This document shows, piece after piece, positions 35,701-44,972 of a DNA stretch of 64,000 bases. The stretch is taken from positions 434,001 through 498,000 of the forward strand of contig JAQSEB010000155.1 in the NCBI GenBank assembly GCA_030063045.1, written 5' to 3'. The DNA is from Pratylenchus scribneri (Eukaryota; Nematoda; Chromadorea; Rhabditida; Pratylenchidae). How positions within the stretch are numbered: position 1 is the first letter of the stretch; every line of letters begins with the position of its first letter. The notes under the pieces were generated by a model. The model was not told where the DNA came from. It worked only from the letters and a program-made list of their open reading frames with translations, and made no database searches. A program made the translations under genes and the position numbers.

Positions 35701-38700
35701 ATAATTTATTTCATTCTTTATCCTCTTACATTCGCTCATTTCCAGCATTTAAGCATTTTTTATTTTAAATTTTTTATTTTAATTGTTTATATTTTTGGTT
35801 CATTTTCATCATGCTAAATTCATTTTAGATGAATAAAAAATTCTTTGAAATCTTTAAGCAATGTTTTGTTTATGGGAAGCAAATAATAGCTCATTTTCCA
35901 GAAATTCATTCACTATTTCTTCAATTCTTTCGTTCTCATACCATTGTCAAATAATCCAATATATTGCCATTTTCCTCCATTATTTGATTTTAAAAATAAA
36001 TTTGATTGAAATATTTTATATTTAATTTTTTATAGTTTAATTAAAATTTGTTCAATCATTCTTTGGATTTGTTTCAATTCTTTTTTATTAAAAATTCTTT
36101 TATAAAAATCTTAAAGCATTATTTGTTTATGGGATCTAAATAATAGCTCAATTGTAAAAAATTCATAAATTAAAAAACTGGAAAAATATTATTTGTTATC
36201 ATTTAAAAACAACATTAAAATTATGTAAAAAATCAAAATTAATCTTTTATTTTTATCCTTCAACCTTCATTCTCTCAATTCCCCCGATAAATTTAATTAA
36301 AATATTTCCCATATTTTCAGCATTAATGCAATTACCAGTCACAGCCCCGAACAATGGGACAATTGGCCGATTGCATTCCATCCTCCGTGAGCCACCTTCC
36401 ATCGACTCCACACCATTTGTGGAATTGGCCGAATGCGAGGGGGCCAGATTGGTCAAATGCGGGGATGGATGTCATTTTGAGGCGAGTCCAGCAAAAAATG
36501 AAGGCAAAAAGGACAACCAAAAGCGATAAATTTAGCTTATTAGAATAATTGCCAAAACTTTTAATTAATATGCAAAAGAGCGAAGAATCATTGGTCAAAG
36601 GAATATTTCGCCTCTAGTCCATCTAACAATTCTTTGTTGAATATCTATGAGCATGTGAAAAACATAAAGGAAAGATTTCCGCGGAATCTTACTCCGAGAA
36701 AATTTCCAGGGAGTTTTACACATTTTCAAAGGAAAAATTAGTAAAAAAAGAAATAAAGAGAATCCTACTCCCTTACCTTTTCCCGAAATCAAGGGAATCC
36801 TCCCATTATATTAATATTATTTAAAAATCTATAAAAATTGTATTATTTTGTAAAATATTATTTCTTTCTTTAGGATATGTAAAAACTCAGGTTTTCTTTT
36901 GGACCTAAAATTGATTTTCAAAATTATTTTTAAAATATTTCACATAAAAAAAGAGGAGAGACTCTTCTATAAGCCACGATTTATTTTATAATTTTATCTA
37001 TTTTTTAAATATTTTTCTGAAACCCGTTTTCAGTTGAATTATCAATCTGGCTCCGTTTCCGTTCCATCCTCCTTGCCCGCCGATGAATCTTCCATTTCCG
37101 CCTCTTCTTCATCTTCATCCGCTGCCAATTCCCCCTCCTCTTCGGGCCAACAATCCACCAACAAAGTGCCCGTCTACAATGGCCAACATTGCAAATATGC
37201 CGAACGAATTTTGATGCCGGCAAATTTTGCTGGCCAAGGCCGTCAATGCATTATTCGCCTTTGCAATTCCACCCTCGTGTTCAATCGACGCCTCCGAATG
37301 GCCAATTTTGTGGAAAGCCTGTTGACTGCCCCAATTCCAAACATTGACCATAGGGCCAATTGTACGGCACATTTTGTGGTCCCAAATCCGCCGGCACAGA
37401 GAACATCGCCAGCAGAAACATCAACCGATGGACAAATGGCAGCAACAACAATGATGGCAGGGCAAAAGGAAGAAGGGATTACGGTGGTAAAAAGGTGGGT
37501 GATGGATGAGGGATAGTGCCAAATGTATTATAGAGTATGGTTCTTTATGGAAATATTAGTGGAAAAGATAGGTAATAGTTGACTTACCCCACCTTTTTTC
37601 TAAAAAAAATTTTTATTTTATTTTTCATGAATTAAATTTCCTGAACCGGTATAGGTTTGCAAACTGGTTTCGAAAAAATTGAACTTTGATATTTTGGATC
37701 ATATTATACATCAATCGACGAGCCTCGATGAACTGATCACGAATTTGCCTTTTATTTTGCATAAAATTCAAAACCAAAAAAATTTATGGCCATTTAAATC
37801 ATGTGGCCACGTATTCACCTTATAAATTTTAAATGGCCATAACTTTTTTCCAAAATATCAAAGTTCAATTTTTTCTAAACCGGTTTGCAAACCTATAGTG
37901 GTTCAACCAATAAAGATAATGAAAAACTAACTCCAAATTCAGATTCCCCATCATCGAAAACCCCTAAATACATTTAGTGAAAAATAAAATAAAAATTTTT
38001 TTAGAAAAAAGGTGGGGTACAATGTACAAAATCAACTATTACCAAAAGGTATACCATATTTCTTCTATTAGTGACCCTTGGGCTAATATTTTCAGGGACT
38101 TTCTAAAAGGGACAAAAAATAATTATCCTTAAAAATTCTCAAAAGGGTGCTTTTATTAGAGGAGGGACTGCTACCAGAGGGGCGGGGCATTAATAGAGGT
38201 AAGAAATAAGGAAAAAAAAGGAGGGAACTAACCAAACCAATTTAATCGCCATTTATAAAAATTTATCAAGAAATGAACCAAATTTAGTGATTTCTTTCAA
38301 ATTAAAGGGCAAACCTTTGGCTATTTAATAATATTAATTTTTTATTTAGATTGCTTCAAAATTGATAAAGTTATATTCAAAAACCATTGGAAATTTCTCA
38401 AATCCATATAAAGGGATATTTTAAATGTTTTTATGGGCACAACTTAATTAATTCTGAACCAATTTAAATAAAATTAATATTATTAAATATGCCAAAGTCT
38501 ATTCTTTAATATGATAAATAAACGGAAACAAATTTTGGTCAACTGCCAACTTACTCTTATCTTAATCAAATCAGAATATTAATTCAAGCAAATATTTTCA
38601 AAACAATTTATTTAAATGCCTTTAAAATCCTTTTACCATTTTCCCTCATTTAAATCAATTTATCAGATCTCGTTCGACGGATGACGATGATGAAGAAGCC

Positions 38701-41700
38701 AATGCCGACGATGAGGATAGCCATTTAATCAGTGAACCAATGGATACCGAAGGCGACCAACAAAATGCTCCTTGGGATAGACTAGCCGAAATGGGCGACA
38801 ATGCAGTTAACCAAACAGCAGTCGAAACTACAACTGCAATGAATTTGATGCATTCTGGGCCGCCATTGGCCGAAAATGAAACGGCAACAACAACAATGGC
38901 CAATGATGGGTGAGCATTGAATGAGGGGATATTTTGGATATAGATTGATATACGTGTGAAGAAGAATTAAAGACGATATTTAGATGGCAAATGCCCGGTG
39001 TTACAATTTTTGTCACATATGCTGAGATTATTCTGAGATTACCTCAAGATCTATCAGTTAGCCCCGCTTCTGGAACATACATATTCTGAGAATATAATTC
39101 AAAATATGAATCAATCTGAAAATATTCTCAGATTATATCGCGTTCTTAATCTCAGAATATGGGTGAAAATATGGTGTAAAAATGAATTCTCAGAATATAT
39201 GAAATTCTGAGATTTTTTTTAGAATATATCATATTCTCAGATGATATTTTCACCGTATTTTCACTTTTTTCAGCATGTAGTCTCAGATTATGGACAAATA
39301 TCATCAAAATATGGAATAATCTCAGAATATTCTGAGAATATGGGGCAAAAAACTGATTCCTTTGTTCTGATTTTCTGTTCTGATTTTTCCCTCTATTCTG
39401 ATTTTCTCGCGCACTTTTCTGATTTTTCTCTTGTTCTGATTTTTCTTGCGCATTGTTCTGATTTTTCCCTTGTTCTGATTTTTCTCGCGCACTGTTCTGA
39501 CTTTTTTCCCTTGTTCTGATTCTGATTTCACTTATTTAATTCATCGGCCGTAGCTGGGATTCGAACCTGAGTAGTCAAGGCCCAAAGTCAGCGACATAAC
39601 ATTGAGCTAAAGAGGCTATGTATCCTTGTCCATTAAAACATTTATTTATTCCTTACATTGCCCTAGGCCCAAGTCGAACGAGAGGAAAAGTCAATAATAA
39701 ACACAATTCCCCAGAATATTCTCAAATTTCACAGAATTCTGAGAATTTAATGAAAATTTGCTATAATCTGAGCTTATATTATTCAGTTAATCTGAGAATT
39801 ATTTTCAAAATAAGAGTTAAAATAAATGTCAAAATATGTGCATTCTCAACATATTCTAAGATTATAAACATTTTGAGAATATTTTAAGAATTCTTCGTGT
39901 TCTCAGGACATTTCAAGAATATACGAAATCTCCGAATATTTTGAGATTATTCATATTCTGAGAATATATTATTAACTTAATCTGAGATTCTATCTCAAAA
40001 TAAGTTGAAAATATGTTTTGAAAATATATCATAAGCTGAGACAAAATCTCAGAATTCACAAATTCTAATAATATTCTCAGAATATGGATATTCTTAAATT
40101 ATTTTCATAATATGATCGAAATCTGATGCTGTATCGCGCCATATATTTTCTTGTAACACCGGGTATCTTATTTTCTTTATTAAAGTCCTGGGGTTTCTAA
40201 GTTTCGATACCTAAAAAATCGACAAAATTAGAATCTGGAAATAAAAATGTAATAAAAATTTGTTCAAAAATTTCTTAAAATGGTACAGTACCTCAAAGTC
40301 GAGAGGGAGTTACAATTAAAGGGAAAGAGAGGGAACTTCTAATAGAAAAATACGGCAAAATAGAAATTGGGAAAGAATGAAATGAATTATGGAAACAATA
40401 TTCCTATTTTAGTTGAAATTTGTTGAAAAAAAGGCAAAAAATTACCTTTGTTCAAAATTATATTTTTAAAGAGCATAGAATTCTTTTAAACCTATTTTAG
40501 TTAATTCATAGACTTTTTCTATCGGTTTTTTGTCATATGAAATGCTTTTATATCAAGTTCTTTTCCCAGAATTTTTAAAACAAATTACATTCAAAATTTA
40601 AAAAACAATTTCGTTTCTAAAATTCGTCCATTTATTCAGTGCTCAACCGATTCAACCATCGCCGACTGTTCAAAGCCCTCAACAATTAGAATGTGCCCGC
40701 CTTCAACAGCAGCACCAAAATTTGGGGCCTCCATCAACACAAACTACCGTCGATTCCAATGCCCTTTGGATTAGTTTATTTCCGGATAATGGTTTGGATG
40801 GAATATTTTAATGCAAATATTTTTCGTTCATTTTTGCACAGATTATGCTCGCTACATTTTCCAAGGCCAATTCCGGGTGCCACAAGGTTTTTATAATGGT
40901 AAGTTGAATTCCAATATTTTGGCAAATATCAAATGATAATAGGAAAACATGAAAATGCTAAAATTAAATTATTTTAAAATTTAGAAAAAACCAATCAGTA
41001 ATTGATACCGTATATTTTCTTTTTAAACCACCATCTCCCCCATATCTTAATAAATAATAATTCTTCACCCTTGATTTTGAGGTCTCATAGTTCACGTCAG
41101 CGAAATTAAAAAATTATTGGATTTTCTTAATCACCTAAAAACTCAAAAAATCCATTAGAATTTGTTCAAAAATATCCATAAATTAAGGAATTTTTAAATC
41201 CCTAAATTTTCCAATTTTTAATGGGTAGAAAATAATTCCCCTATTTTTTTTAAAAGAGTATTTTACTGTGTATCAATAATTTGAATAAAATAATTTAAAA
41301 TTAATTATAGAAATGAATTCAAATTTTTCCCCGAAAAGGTCCGTGGAAGCAAATTCTCACCCTAATCCGGCAATATGTCCAACATTATAAACGCCTTTTA
41401 ATGTGGTCCGGTCCTGTTTTTGACCATGACCACGATGGATTGGCCGACCCATTGATTTTGAACGGCAACAGCAATTTTGATGATTCCACCGATGGGCCAA
41501 TGCCCTCAATCAATGTTTCCCCGTCGCATATTTTCCTCATCCTTTTGCGTTGTTCAAATAATACTTGGGCCACAAATGGACGACAATGCGAGGACCCAAA
41601 AATGACAAAAACGCTGGCATTTGTGTTACCATTGGTGGAGAAAGATTTGAATTGTTTGGTCGGTCCAAAATATTTGGGGGAAATTTTTGGGTAATTTTTA

Positions 41701-42823
41701 CACTCATTTTAGTTCCCAGTTGAATATATTTTTCGGCATACGGCTCGCATAATGGACATTGAATTGTTGACAGGGTAAAAAATAAATTTTGGGTTTCATT
41801 TTTATGGGGAATAGAGGCAAAAAGGACGACTTTGGGGAAAAAAATAATTTTTTTTGACAATGTCTTATTAAGCAAAAAATGTGTTTCGATTGCTAATAAG
41901 AAAAATGTGTTTTCGATTAACTAAAAAAAATGTGTTTTCGATTAACTAAGAAAAATGTGTTTTCGATTAACTAAGAATAATGTGTTTTCGATTAACTAAA
42001 AAAAATGTGTTTTCGATTAACTAATAAAAATGTGTTTTCGATTAACTAATAAAAATGTGTTTTCGATTAACTAAGAATAATGTGTTTTCGATTAACTAAT
42101 AAAAATGTGTTTTTGATTAACTAAGAATAATGTGTTTTCGATTAACTAAGAATAATGTGTTTTTGATTAACTAAGAATAATGTGTTTTCGATTAACTAAT
42201 AAAAATGTGTTTTTGATTAACTAAGAATAATGTGTTTTCGATTAACTAAAAAAAATGTGTTTTCGATTAACTAAAAAAAATGTGTTTTCGATTAACTAAG
42301 AAAAATGTGTTTTCGATTAACTAAGAATAATGTGTTTTCGATTAACTAATAAAAATGTGTTTTCGATTAACTAAGAATAATGTGTTTTCGATTAACTAAT
42401 AAAAATGTGTTTTCGATTAACTAATAAAAATGTGTTTTTGATTAACTAAGAATAATGTGTTTTCGATTAACTAAAAAAAATGTGTTTTCGATTAACTAAG
42501 GAAAATGTGTTTTCGATTAACTTAATGTGTTTTCGATTAACTAATAAAAATGTGTTTTTGATTAACTAAAAAAATGTGTTTTTTGATTAACTAATAAAAA
42601 TGTGTTTTCGTTTGCCGGTTGAAATACATTCAAATAGGTGTTTTTATTATTCAAAAGTTTAAGACATTTTTTAAAATTATACATTTAATTGTTTGCATAA
42701 AATTATTTACATTTCCACAGGAATGAATGGTTTTTTGATCGACAAATCTATCCGCAGGAATTGGCCATTCAATTGCGCACCAAAATCAATGAACAACTTT
42801 GGCAATTGGAATTGAAGACTTGA
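23724..42823 (+). CDS. Ectonucleotide pyrophosphatase/phosphodiesterase (ENPP family), type II membrane protein
   Basis: Zinc ectoenzyme hydrolysing nucleotide or phospholipid phosphodiesters. Eighteen exons, 1048 aa: 23724-23969, 24700-24950, 25539-25776, 26243-26293, 26343-26483, 31056-31229, 32089-32131, 32176-32298, 32910-33027, 33531-33763, 36321-36451, 37034-37494, 38667-38909, 40640-40791, 40842-40898, 41339-41658, 41713-41774 and 42721-42823. Signal anchor at about 111-136; no somatomedin-B domains. Catalytic residues: D178 (SMDGF), nucleophile T214 (SKTFPNH), D333/H337 (PDTAMH), D380/H381 (SDHG), H500 (GDHGYDN). FWPGSE and NNGTIG are typical. The nuclease-like domain keeps a DHDHDG EF-hand-like loop after SGPVF and ends with [14 protein letters not shown] Ser-rich then acidic segment (exons 12-14) is longer than usual. 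Exon 11/12 is least certain: the phase-compatible GT is 36452, though open frame runs to 36528. Confidence 0.88.
24001..24645. mobile_element. Inverted-repeat element, family H, with internal repeats
   Basis: Fills most of ENPP intron 1. Ends are mirrored: CGGACAATTCCGGAATTGGT against GCTAATTTCCGGAATTGGCC, and GGAAATCTCGGCTTCTAGAC against a related ATGAGATTTCC block. Inside are three direct copies of CTGAACCGTTGTTTAAACCC (about 24166, 24297, 24446). A sister copy is at 31262-31947. Confidence 0.65.
25014..25345. repeat. Minisatellite array, 42 bp unit, about 8 copies
   Basis: In ENPP intron 2. The unit reads GAATTAATTCCGCCTGTTCT then CCGGAAAGTTTTTAACCGGA and AA; the first three copies have TGCGGAAAG and AAATGGAAA variants. 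Each junction contains CCGGAAAGAATTAATTCC (GGAAAGAATTAATTCC in the first copies), which is shared with the arrays at 14.0-15.2 kb and 44.87-44.97 kb. Confidence 0.92.
25823..25841. repeat. Poly-C homopolymer, 19 bases
   Basis: An uninterrupted C run in ENPP intron 3, very unusual in this AT-rich context. Length is likely to be unstable or mis-assembled. Confidence 0.9.
25888..26160. mobile_element. Inverted-repeat element, family D
   Basis: In ENPP intron 3. Left end GACTTCTAATAAATC then AAACCGGTTTTAGACC; right end mirrored as AAAACCGGTTCCTGATATAT then TAGAAGTC. Inner arms pair (ACCAATTTGTAGATTTCATC against ATGGTATGATTTGTAGGG). Sister copy at 27812-28100. Confidence 0.8.
26655..26890. mobile_element. 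Inverted-repeat element, family B
   Basis: In ENPP intron 5. TACCGTATATACTCTTTTAA then CATAGGGAATTATTTTTCAA and GGTCTAACTCCTTAATTTAT, shared with 21421-21520. The far end (GTGGGGAAATTAAAAGAGAT) is a weak mirror of the left. Confidence 0.6.
27075..27250. mobile_element. Inverted-repeat element, family I
   Basis: CACTAGGGTTGTTCAGACTT at the left, GACTTTGAACAATTCTAATT at the right, with CGGTTTT-rich arms between. Related to 28912-29255. It lies just downstream of the receptor's last exon. Confidence 0.5.
27812..28100. mobile_element. Inverted-repeat element, family D
   Basis: Fills most of the receptor gene's 410 bp intron 3 (27737-28146). Left AATCCGAAACCGGTTTTAGA then TATACCAATTTGTATATC; right mirrored as ACAAATTGGTATAAAGTTTG then AAACTGGTTTCTGATTTATT and AGAAGTC. 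Confidence 0.8.
28360..28650. mobile_element. Inverted-repeat element, family A
   Basis: Fills most of the receptor gene's 388 bp intron 2 (28293-28680). Left GACGAAACCGGTATTGATGA is mirrored by TCATCAATATCGGTTTCGTC; the shared inner phrase TGGCTATCGATTGATATAAA is also in the copy at 5455. Confidence 0.8.
28912..29255. mobile_element. Inverted-repeat element, family I
   Basis: Fills most of the receptor gene's 399 bp intron 1 (28867-29265). Left TTAGGGTTGGACAGAATCGA, right mirrored as ACCGATTCCGCCCAATCTTA; arms are rich in AAAACCGAAA and CGGTTTT. Confidence 0.65.
31262..31947. mobile_element. Inverted-repeat element, family H, interrupted by a family C element
   Basis: In ENPP intron 6. Left GGACATTTCCGGAAATGGCT, right mirrored GGCTAGCCCAACATCTCTGG then AAATGTTCAATTTCCG. 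TTTGATTCGGCCTGGTCGAT at 31586 matches TTTGATTCGGCTTGGTCGAT at 24100 of the sister copy, showing that 31348-31583 was inserted later. Confidence 0.65.
31348..31583. mobile_element. Family C element nested in family H
   Basis: Ends TACCGTAAAGCTTCTAATAG and, mirrored, CTATTAGAAGTTTTACGATA; both ends then carry GAAGCCCC/GGGGCTTC. Flanking TA on each side fits a TA target-site duplication. Fragments of the same family are near 6955, 8860, 38055 and 40170. Confidence 0.75.
32299..32909. other. ENPP intron 8; AT-rich, nothing recognised
   Basis: Contains a direct repeat of ATTTAATTGTAAAACTATGA (32510) and ATTTAATTGCAAAACTATGA (32584), and a weak mirrored pair CTTATTTATCGGTT / AACCGATAAATATG. No coding signal. 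Confidence 0.4.
34317..34543. mobile_element. Inverted-repeat element, 227 bp
   Basis: Left AAACCAAAAAACCAATGATG then TTCAGCGTGTTG; right mirrored as CAACACGCTGAATTCG then AAAACATCATCGGTTTGG. Inner arms pair CAGTTTAAAAACATA with TATGTTTTTAAACTG. Confidence 0.75.
34535..35168. mobile_element. Large palindromic element, 634 bp with about 275 bp arms
   Basis: CGGTTTGGCAATCGTAAAGA at the left is mirrored by the right end CGATTGCCAAACCG, and the arms pair almost completely, including TTTCGGGGGGCGTAGAAAAC against GTTTTCTACGCCCCCGAAAA and GCAGCTCGATGAGCTGAGTC against GACTCAGCTCATCGAGCTGC. The spacer between arms is about 85 bp. The 89-codon open frame at 34909-35178 is a by-product. Confidence 0.85.
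36486..37033. other. ENPP intron 11; no exon recognised
   Basis: AT-rich. I looked for an extra small exon that would link the open frame ending at 36528 to exon 12 and found none with good splice sites and family resemblance. Confidence 0.4.
37571..38044. mobile_element. Inverted-repeat element, 474 bp
   Basis: In ENPP intron 12. Left GGTAATAGTTGACTTACCCC then ACCTTTTTTCTAAAA; right mirrored as TTTAGAAAAAAGGTGGGGTA then AAAATCAACTATTACC. Inner arms pair TTTGATATTTTGGATC-type text and AACCGGTATAGGTTTGCAAA with TTTGCAAACCTATAGTGGTT. Confidence 0.85.
38235..38560. mobile_element. Inverted-repeat element, family A, diverged
   Basis: In ENPP intron 12. ATCAAGAAATGAACCAAATT then TTTGGCTATTTAATAATATT, mirrored by AATATTATTAAATATGCCAA. 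More degraded than the other family A copies; ends unclear. Confidence 0.55.
39360..39525. repeat. Short minisatellite, TTCTGATTTTTC core
   Basis: About eight imperfect units of TTCTGATTTTTCYCTTG or TTCTGATTTTTCTCGCGCAC, inside the 1.17 kb inverted-repeat element. Confidence 0.8.
39549..39622 (-). pseudogene. Degraded tRNA-like sequence / tRNA-derived repeat head
   Basis: On the minus strand: GCCTCTTTAGCTCAATGTTA (box A-like TAGCTCA) and, about 30 bases on, GGTTCGAATCC, a perfect box B. The T-stem and acceptor stem pair poorly (only 2-3 pairs each), so it is not a functional tRNA; a tRNA-derived SINE-like remnant is the best reading. Confidence 0.5.
41003..41275. mobile_element. Inverted-repeat element, family B, diverged
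   Basis: In ENPP intron 15. TACCGTATATTTTCTTTTTA at the left; ATTTGTTCAAAAATATCCAT, AAATTAAGGAATTTTTAAAT and AATAATTCCCC at the right, the last end being AAAGAGTATTTTACTGTG. Confidence 0.55.
41868..42612. repeat. Minisatellite array, 25 bp unit, about 29 copies
   Basis: In ENPP intron 17, ending about 110 bp before the last exon. The unit is TGTGTTTTCGATTAACTAAT plus AAAAA, with variants AAGAATAA, AAAAAAAA and TTTTTGATTAACT that alternate along the array, suggesting duplication of multi-unit blocks. Confidence 0.95.
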
Positions 42824-42944
42824 TTGAAATTGGAAAACACTTTTTTAATATTTAATTAATTTTATTCCCATGAAAAAATTCCCATCACGGATGTTTGTTT
42901 TTAAATTGTGCTCCCTTTCTTTTTAATTTGATTGACCATTTTTC

Positions 42945-42950
42945 AATAAA
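42945..42950 (+). promoter_or_regulatory. Likely ENPP polyadenylation signal (AATAAA)
   Basis: AATAAA 122 bases after the ENPP stop codon, in TTTCAATAAATAAAAATTAA. Confidence 0.55.
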
Positions 42951-43931
42951 TAAAAATTAATAAATTTCACACCAATTTAATTAAAAAAATCGACCCATAT
43001 TTATAAAACAAATAATAATTATTTTTGCTACAGTGAATGAATATTGTATTTGTTTTTATTATTTTTAATTTAATTTTTAAATGAATCTTTTCATCGAACT
43101 TATTCACTCGATGCGTGATTTGACGGGTTAAATTATGAAATTCGAAGAAAATGAATTGGATGATGCTAAAAGCAATTGTCAATCAAGATAATTTAGTAGA
43201 AAAAACAATCCGCTGTTATACGGTTTCCTCCCCCTATGAATTTGCCTGGAGCAAATAATATAATCATTTCTGTAATAAAAAAGCTAAAACACTTTGTACC
43301 AGAAAGAAAATTTGTCATATTTTTGTAATAATTTTTCCAACAATTAATAGAATTTTTATGCGAAATAACTTTAAATTCAACTAAATAGTAAGATGTGATA
43401 AAACGGATGGAATATGAAGAATGAAGGAGAATGATTTATTAAATTGAATTGAAAGTCTACTTACAATTTCAATTTATAGAAAGATTATTTATCGCTAATG
43501 AAAGATGGCCAATAAAATGCTAATGTCGGTATCAAACATTCCGCACTTTCTTTTAAAGTAGCATTCTTGTCTGCTGAATGAAATAAGCATTTGCTTGGCC
43601 ATTATTTTCATTTACAATTCCATTTTATTTTTGATAGTATTTCTACCAATTGCTCTTAAGCATATAAATATGGTAACGAAAACATAATTCGTTAGTCCTA
43701 GTTCTTCCTATTAATGTATTATTCCGATATAAAACAAATAAATTATAAATGGTTTAATTAAATCCTTTAAATTAATTTAAACCCATAATTTTTTTAATTG
43801 AAAATTTGAATTATTTTAATCCAATAGATTCGTTAATTTTCCTTTAATCTAGATTTCATTAAATATTCCATTAAATTAAGAGAATTTACCGATTGATAAA
43901 ATAATTCTTCCATTGAAATTCCTCATCAAAA
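42951..43931. other. Intergenic, ENPP to dynamin-like gene; nothing recognised
   Basis: AT-rich spacer of about 1 kb. No open frame with domain content, and no repeat family match. Confidence 0.45.
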
Positions 43932-44335
43932 ATGACTTCAAATGATCAACAATCGAGAACTTCTAGCAGAGATGGTCAATTCAAATAATATTTATTAATT
44001 ATTTAAATTTAAAATTTCACCAGATTTCCCGTTCAATTTTGAGCCGGACGAAACTTCATTTGAAATGTCGAATAATGACACTACAAATGAAGGAGGCGCC
44101 GAAAACCTTGGACAACAATCGAAAACGGCCCAAATGATGCAGGAACCAATTCTTCGTGCATTTTATGCACTTCGAAGTACATTTTTAAGATATTTAAAAT
44201 TTATAAAATTATTTTGATATTTTTATTCGAATACAAAAATTCTCCCTTCATTCAGATATTTCTGCTCTGATTGATGAAAATGATAACAAGACTGACGTAT
44301 TCAATCTTCCAGTTATTTGTGTTGTTGGCATGCAG
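43932..44335 (+). CDS. Probable dynamin-family large GTPase, first three exons (continues beyond window)
   Basis: Three exons join in phase: 43932-43974, 44024-44176 and 44256-44335, with canonical gt/ag borders. The product starts MTSNDQQSRTSSRD, has an acidic/polar N-terminus and then EPILRAFYALRNISALIDE and VFNLPVICVVGMQ. In dynamin-superfamily proteins a short helix is followed by LPxIxVVGxQ and then SSGKS, the P-loop; here the donor falls exactly after GMQ, so the P-loop should begin the next exon. That exon is not in the remaining 19.6 kb, which is satellite. If the gene is intact, its third intron exceeds 19.6 kb. The alternative is a gene truncated by the satellite. Family call rests on a short match. 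Confidence 0.55.
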
Positions 44336-44868
44336 GTAAATATAAAGGAAGGAAAAAATAAATTGACAAATAAAATTTATTTAATACAAAAACTGCTATA
44401 GAAAAATTGGTACTTTTCGATTATCTGGGTGCAGATGCTTTTGTTAATGAAGGGTCCTCTTAATGGGTGATTAGAATTAGGGCTACGGATACATGAGATG
44501 ATAACCAAAACCTATTCCTAGATGATCCTAGCCCTATACAACAAATTGATAATTTTATAGGCTTTGCATAAGGCAGAAAATGAGATCGGCAAAGTTGTCC
44601 TCCAATAAAATGCTGGGAATTGGATGGTGGAATTTTTGAGGATAAAATAATGTTGATGAGAAATGAAAGTTTTTTAAAAATTATTTTTAGGTTTCTTAAG
44701 AGATTTGCTGCCTTCTTTTTAAATTTCAACCTTAATTCGCAAAATTTCTTTGAATTTATAATTTTATTTTTAATTCGGATAAATTTTTTATGTAATTAAC
44801 GTTAACTGAAATATAATTTTTCATCAACCTAAGTTTTAATTTCATTATATTTTTTTGAAATCTATCCA

Positions 44869-44972
44869 TAATTAATTCTTTCCGGAAATAGTGCAAATTA
44901 ATTCTTTCCGGAAAAAGTGCAAACTAATTATTTCCGGAAAAAGTGCAAATTAATTCTTTCCGGAAAAAGTGC
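44869..44972. repeat. Four-copy 26 bp array with TTTCCGGAAA core
   Basis: Unit ATTAATTCTTTCCGGAAAAA then GTGCAA, ending directly at the first 161 bp satellite monomer. Reverse complement gives CCGGAAAGAATTAAT, the box shared with the 14 kb and 25 kb arrays. Confidence 0.9.

Larger units (their letters stand above)
33985..36245. repeat. Diverged tandem repeat, about 260-350 bp unit, five copies
   Basis: In ENPP intron 10. The phrase TTTGTTTATGGGAAGCAAAT (with variants) followed by a ...AGAAATTCATACACTATTTC-like phrase recurs at about 33995, 35199, 35520, 35868 and 36125. Linking segments share AATTTATAGCCAAATTATCC and CCAATAAATT. The large gap between copies 1 and 2 is explained by the palindromic elements at 34317-35168; without them the spacing is about 340 bp. 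Confidence 0.75.
38994..40163. mobile_element. 1.17 kb element with perfect 13 bp terminal inverted repeats
   Basis: In ENPP intron 13. Ends are CCCGGTGTTACAA (38994-39006) and TTGTAACACCGGG (40151-40163). The interior is built from many copies of palindromic ATTCTGAGAATAT / ATATTCTCAGAAT-type motifs, a short TTCTGATTTTTC-rich minisatellite (39360-39525) and a tRNA-like block (39549-39622). No transposase frame, so non-autonomous. No clear target-site duplication beside the ends. Confidence 0.8.

Noticed and set aside
36452..36528. Coding extension of ENPP exon 11 ([10 protein letters not shown]...)
   Set aside because: It looks coding but ends in a stop with no donor in the phase of exon 12. 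Left out of the model and flagged as unresolved.
39549..39622. Functional tRNA gene
   Set aside because: Box B is perfect, but T-arm and acceptor arm do not pair and no anticodon arm can be set with confidence.
41695..41712. ENPP exon 16 running on to GGGEIFG with a 22 bp intron (41691-41712)
   Set aside because: Too short for splicing. A GT at 41659 gives a 54 bp intron, the right phase and the expected join to [13 protein letters not shown].
41868..42612. CRISPR-like regular repeat
   Set aside because: Unit is 25 bp with no unique spacers; nuclear intron of an animal gene.
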